Positions 4,828 to 5,315 of a DNA stretch of 5,315 nt are shown here, piece by piece. Numbering within the stretch: position 1 is the stretch's first letter; every line of letters begins with the position of its first letter. The notes under the pieces were generated by a model. That model did not search any database, was not told where the DNA came from, and worked only from the letters and a program-made list of their open reading frames with translations. Source of the stretch: an uncultured candidate division Zixibacteria bacterium (lineage in GTDB: Bacteria > Zixibacteria > MSB-5A5 > GN15 > FEB-12); the NCBI GenBank assembly GCA_913009765.1, contig CAJVYT010000315.1, positions 1 through 5,315 of the forward strand, written 5' to 3'. Made by a program: the position numbers and the translations under genes.

Positions 4828-5315
4828 TCATACTTTACCCTGAATATTTCTGACTTCCTTTTTAAGGGCCTTGAAGAACGAGCGTATCCGGTTTGCGTTG
4901 GTGCCGCCATCGCCACCACCCCCGGCGCGAGAGGTTGATCGCATGTCTATCCGGCTCCTGTTTTTACCGATTTTCCTGATATGAATAACCACGTCATCAC
5001 TAAAGCCAAACCAGAATGTTCTTTCTGTGGCCTCTATATGTTTTTCTTTACGGTTGTGCTTCCATAGTGTCCATCCTTTCTTGCGGATAAGCTTGATAGA
5101 AAGATCGAAGGCCTTGTCAGAAGATATGGGTAATATTAATGGCTGGATATCCGGGTAGAATTTTTTCTGCAGGGCGGCTATTTTAGGACCACCATACATG
5201 CGGGAGTTGTGTGAATACCAGAATGTAGGTGGGTTTTTCGTGTTCGTGCTAATGTCCTGAATAGGCGGCAGGGTCTGCTTGGCTTTATTCCACATCTGTA
5301 GATACAGCAGCAGTG
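4828..5315 (-). CDS. DUF1499 family protein (N-terminal part outside window)
   Basis: The reading frame ends at TGA (4828-4830) and stays open to the right edge. A Met at 5295 is possible, but six more in-frame codons (LLLYLQ) precede it and look like the end of a hydrophobic segment, as in DUF1499 proteins with an N-terminal membrane domain; the true start is therefore probably outside. Counting from the Met at 5295, the conserved family blocks are LPPIQDIST (9-17), NPPTF (21-25), YPDI (47-50), IEATERTFWFGFSDDVV (87-103), SRIDMRSTSR (114-123) and GGTNANRIRSFF (130-141). The domain is complete at its C-terminus. The biochemical role of DUF1499 is not established. The gene is convergent with the cassettes, about 230 bases from the cassette 2 gene, with a G+C content closer to the left-edge gene, so it is probably chromosomal backbone. 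Confidence 0.88.
   Translation of the reverse strand, partial: LLLYLQMWNKAKQTLPPIQDISTNTKNPPTFWYSHNSRMYGGPKIAALQKKFYPDIQPLILPISSDKAFDLSIKLIRKKGWTLWKHNRKEKHIEATERTFWFGFSDDVVIHIRKIGKNRSRIDMRSTSRAGGGGDGGTNANRIRSFFKALKKEVRNIQGKV

Noticed and set aside
4695..4919. 74-codon minus-strand frame
   Set aside because: It overlaps the DUF1499 coding region in another frame and ends inside the hairpin; no protein-like features.
4723..4938. 71-codon plus-strand frame starting at an ATG with a hydrophobic beginning
   Set aside because: Its second half is antisense to the conserved C-terminus of DUF1499, and there is no ribosome site or family match.

Overview
The window looks like part of a proteobacterial chromosome, most likely gammaproteobacterial. 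This rests on a pteridine-reductase-type SDR gene, a DUF1499 gene, integron attC sites, and dispersed TAGGTTGGG...CCCAAC hairpin repeats of a kind I associate with such genomes. The genus cannot be told. The two edges look like backbone: a truncated pteridine reductase on the left (1-383, about 63% G+C over bases 1-60) and a truncated DUF1499 gene on the right (4828-5315, minus strand, about 53% G+C over 4921-4980). The middle is AT-rich (about 35% G+C over 2041-2100) and looks like accessory DNA.

Layout from left to right: (a) the 3' half of a pteridine reductase gene; (b) a two-gene operon whose stop and start codons overlap (TGATG), encoding an exported protein with an FG-GAP/EF-hand-like Asp loop and a membrane-anchored Kelch-like propeller protein; (c) a 353-base intergenic stretch with two copies of a palindromic repeat and a decayed attC-like site; (d) a 326-residue protein with a probable zinc-binding Cys/His set; (e) a well-formed 65-bp integron attC site; (f) a small exported protein of unknown function; (g) the left end of a second attC, cut off by a third repeat copy that is 60/60 identical to the second; (h) a short palindrome next to a GGGGACGGATT motif, possibly a remnant of a REP/IS200-type element; (i) the DUF1499 gene on the opposite strand.

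The main point is that 3030-4598 reads as two consecutive integron gene cassettes with no integrase in view. Both cassettes obey the rule that the 5' arm of a cassette's own attC is complementary to the cassette's first bases: GAAATCTA at 4028-4035 against TAGATTTC at 3031-3038, and CAGCTAAC at 4588-4595 against GTTAGCTG at 4089-4096. The outer attC sites are mutated or truncated, so the array looks like a decaying, immobilised relic. The function of either cassette protein is unknown. The propeller operon shows no cassette boundary and is probably a separate acquisition.
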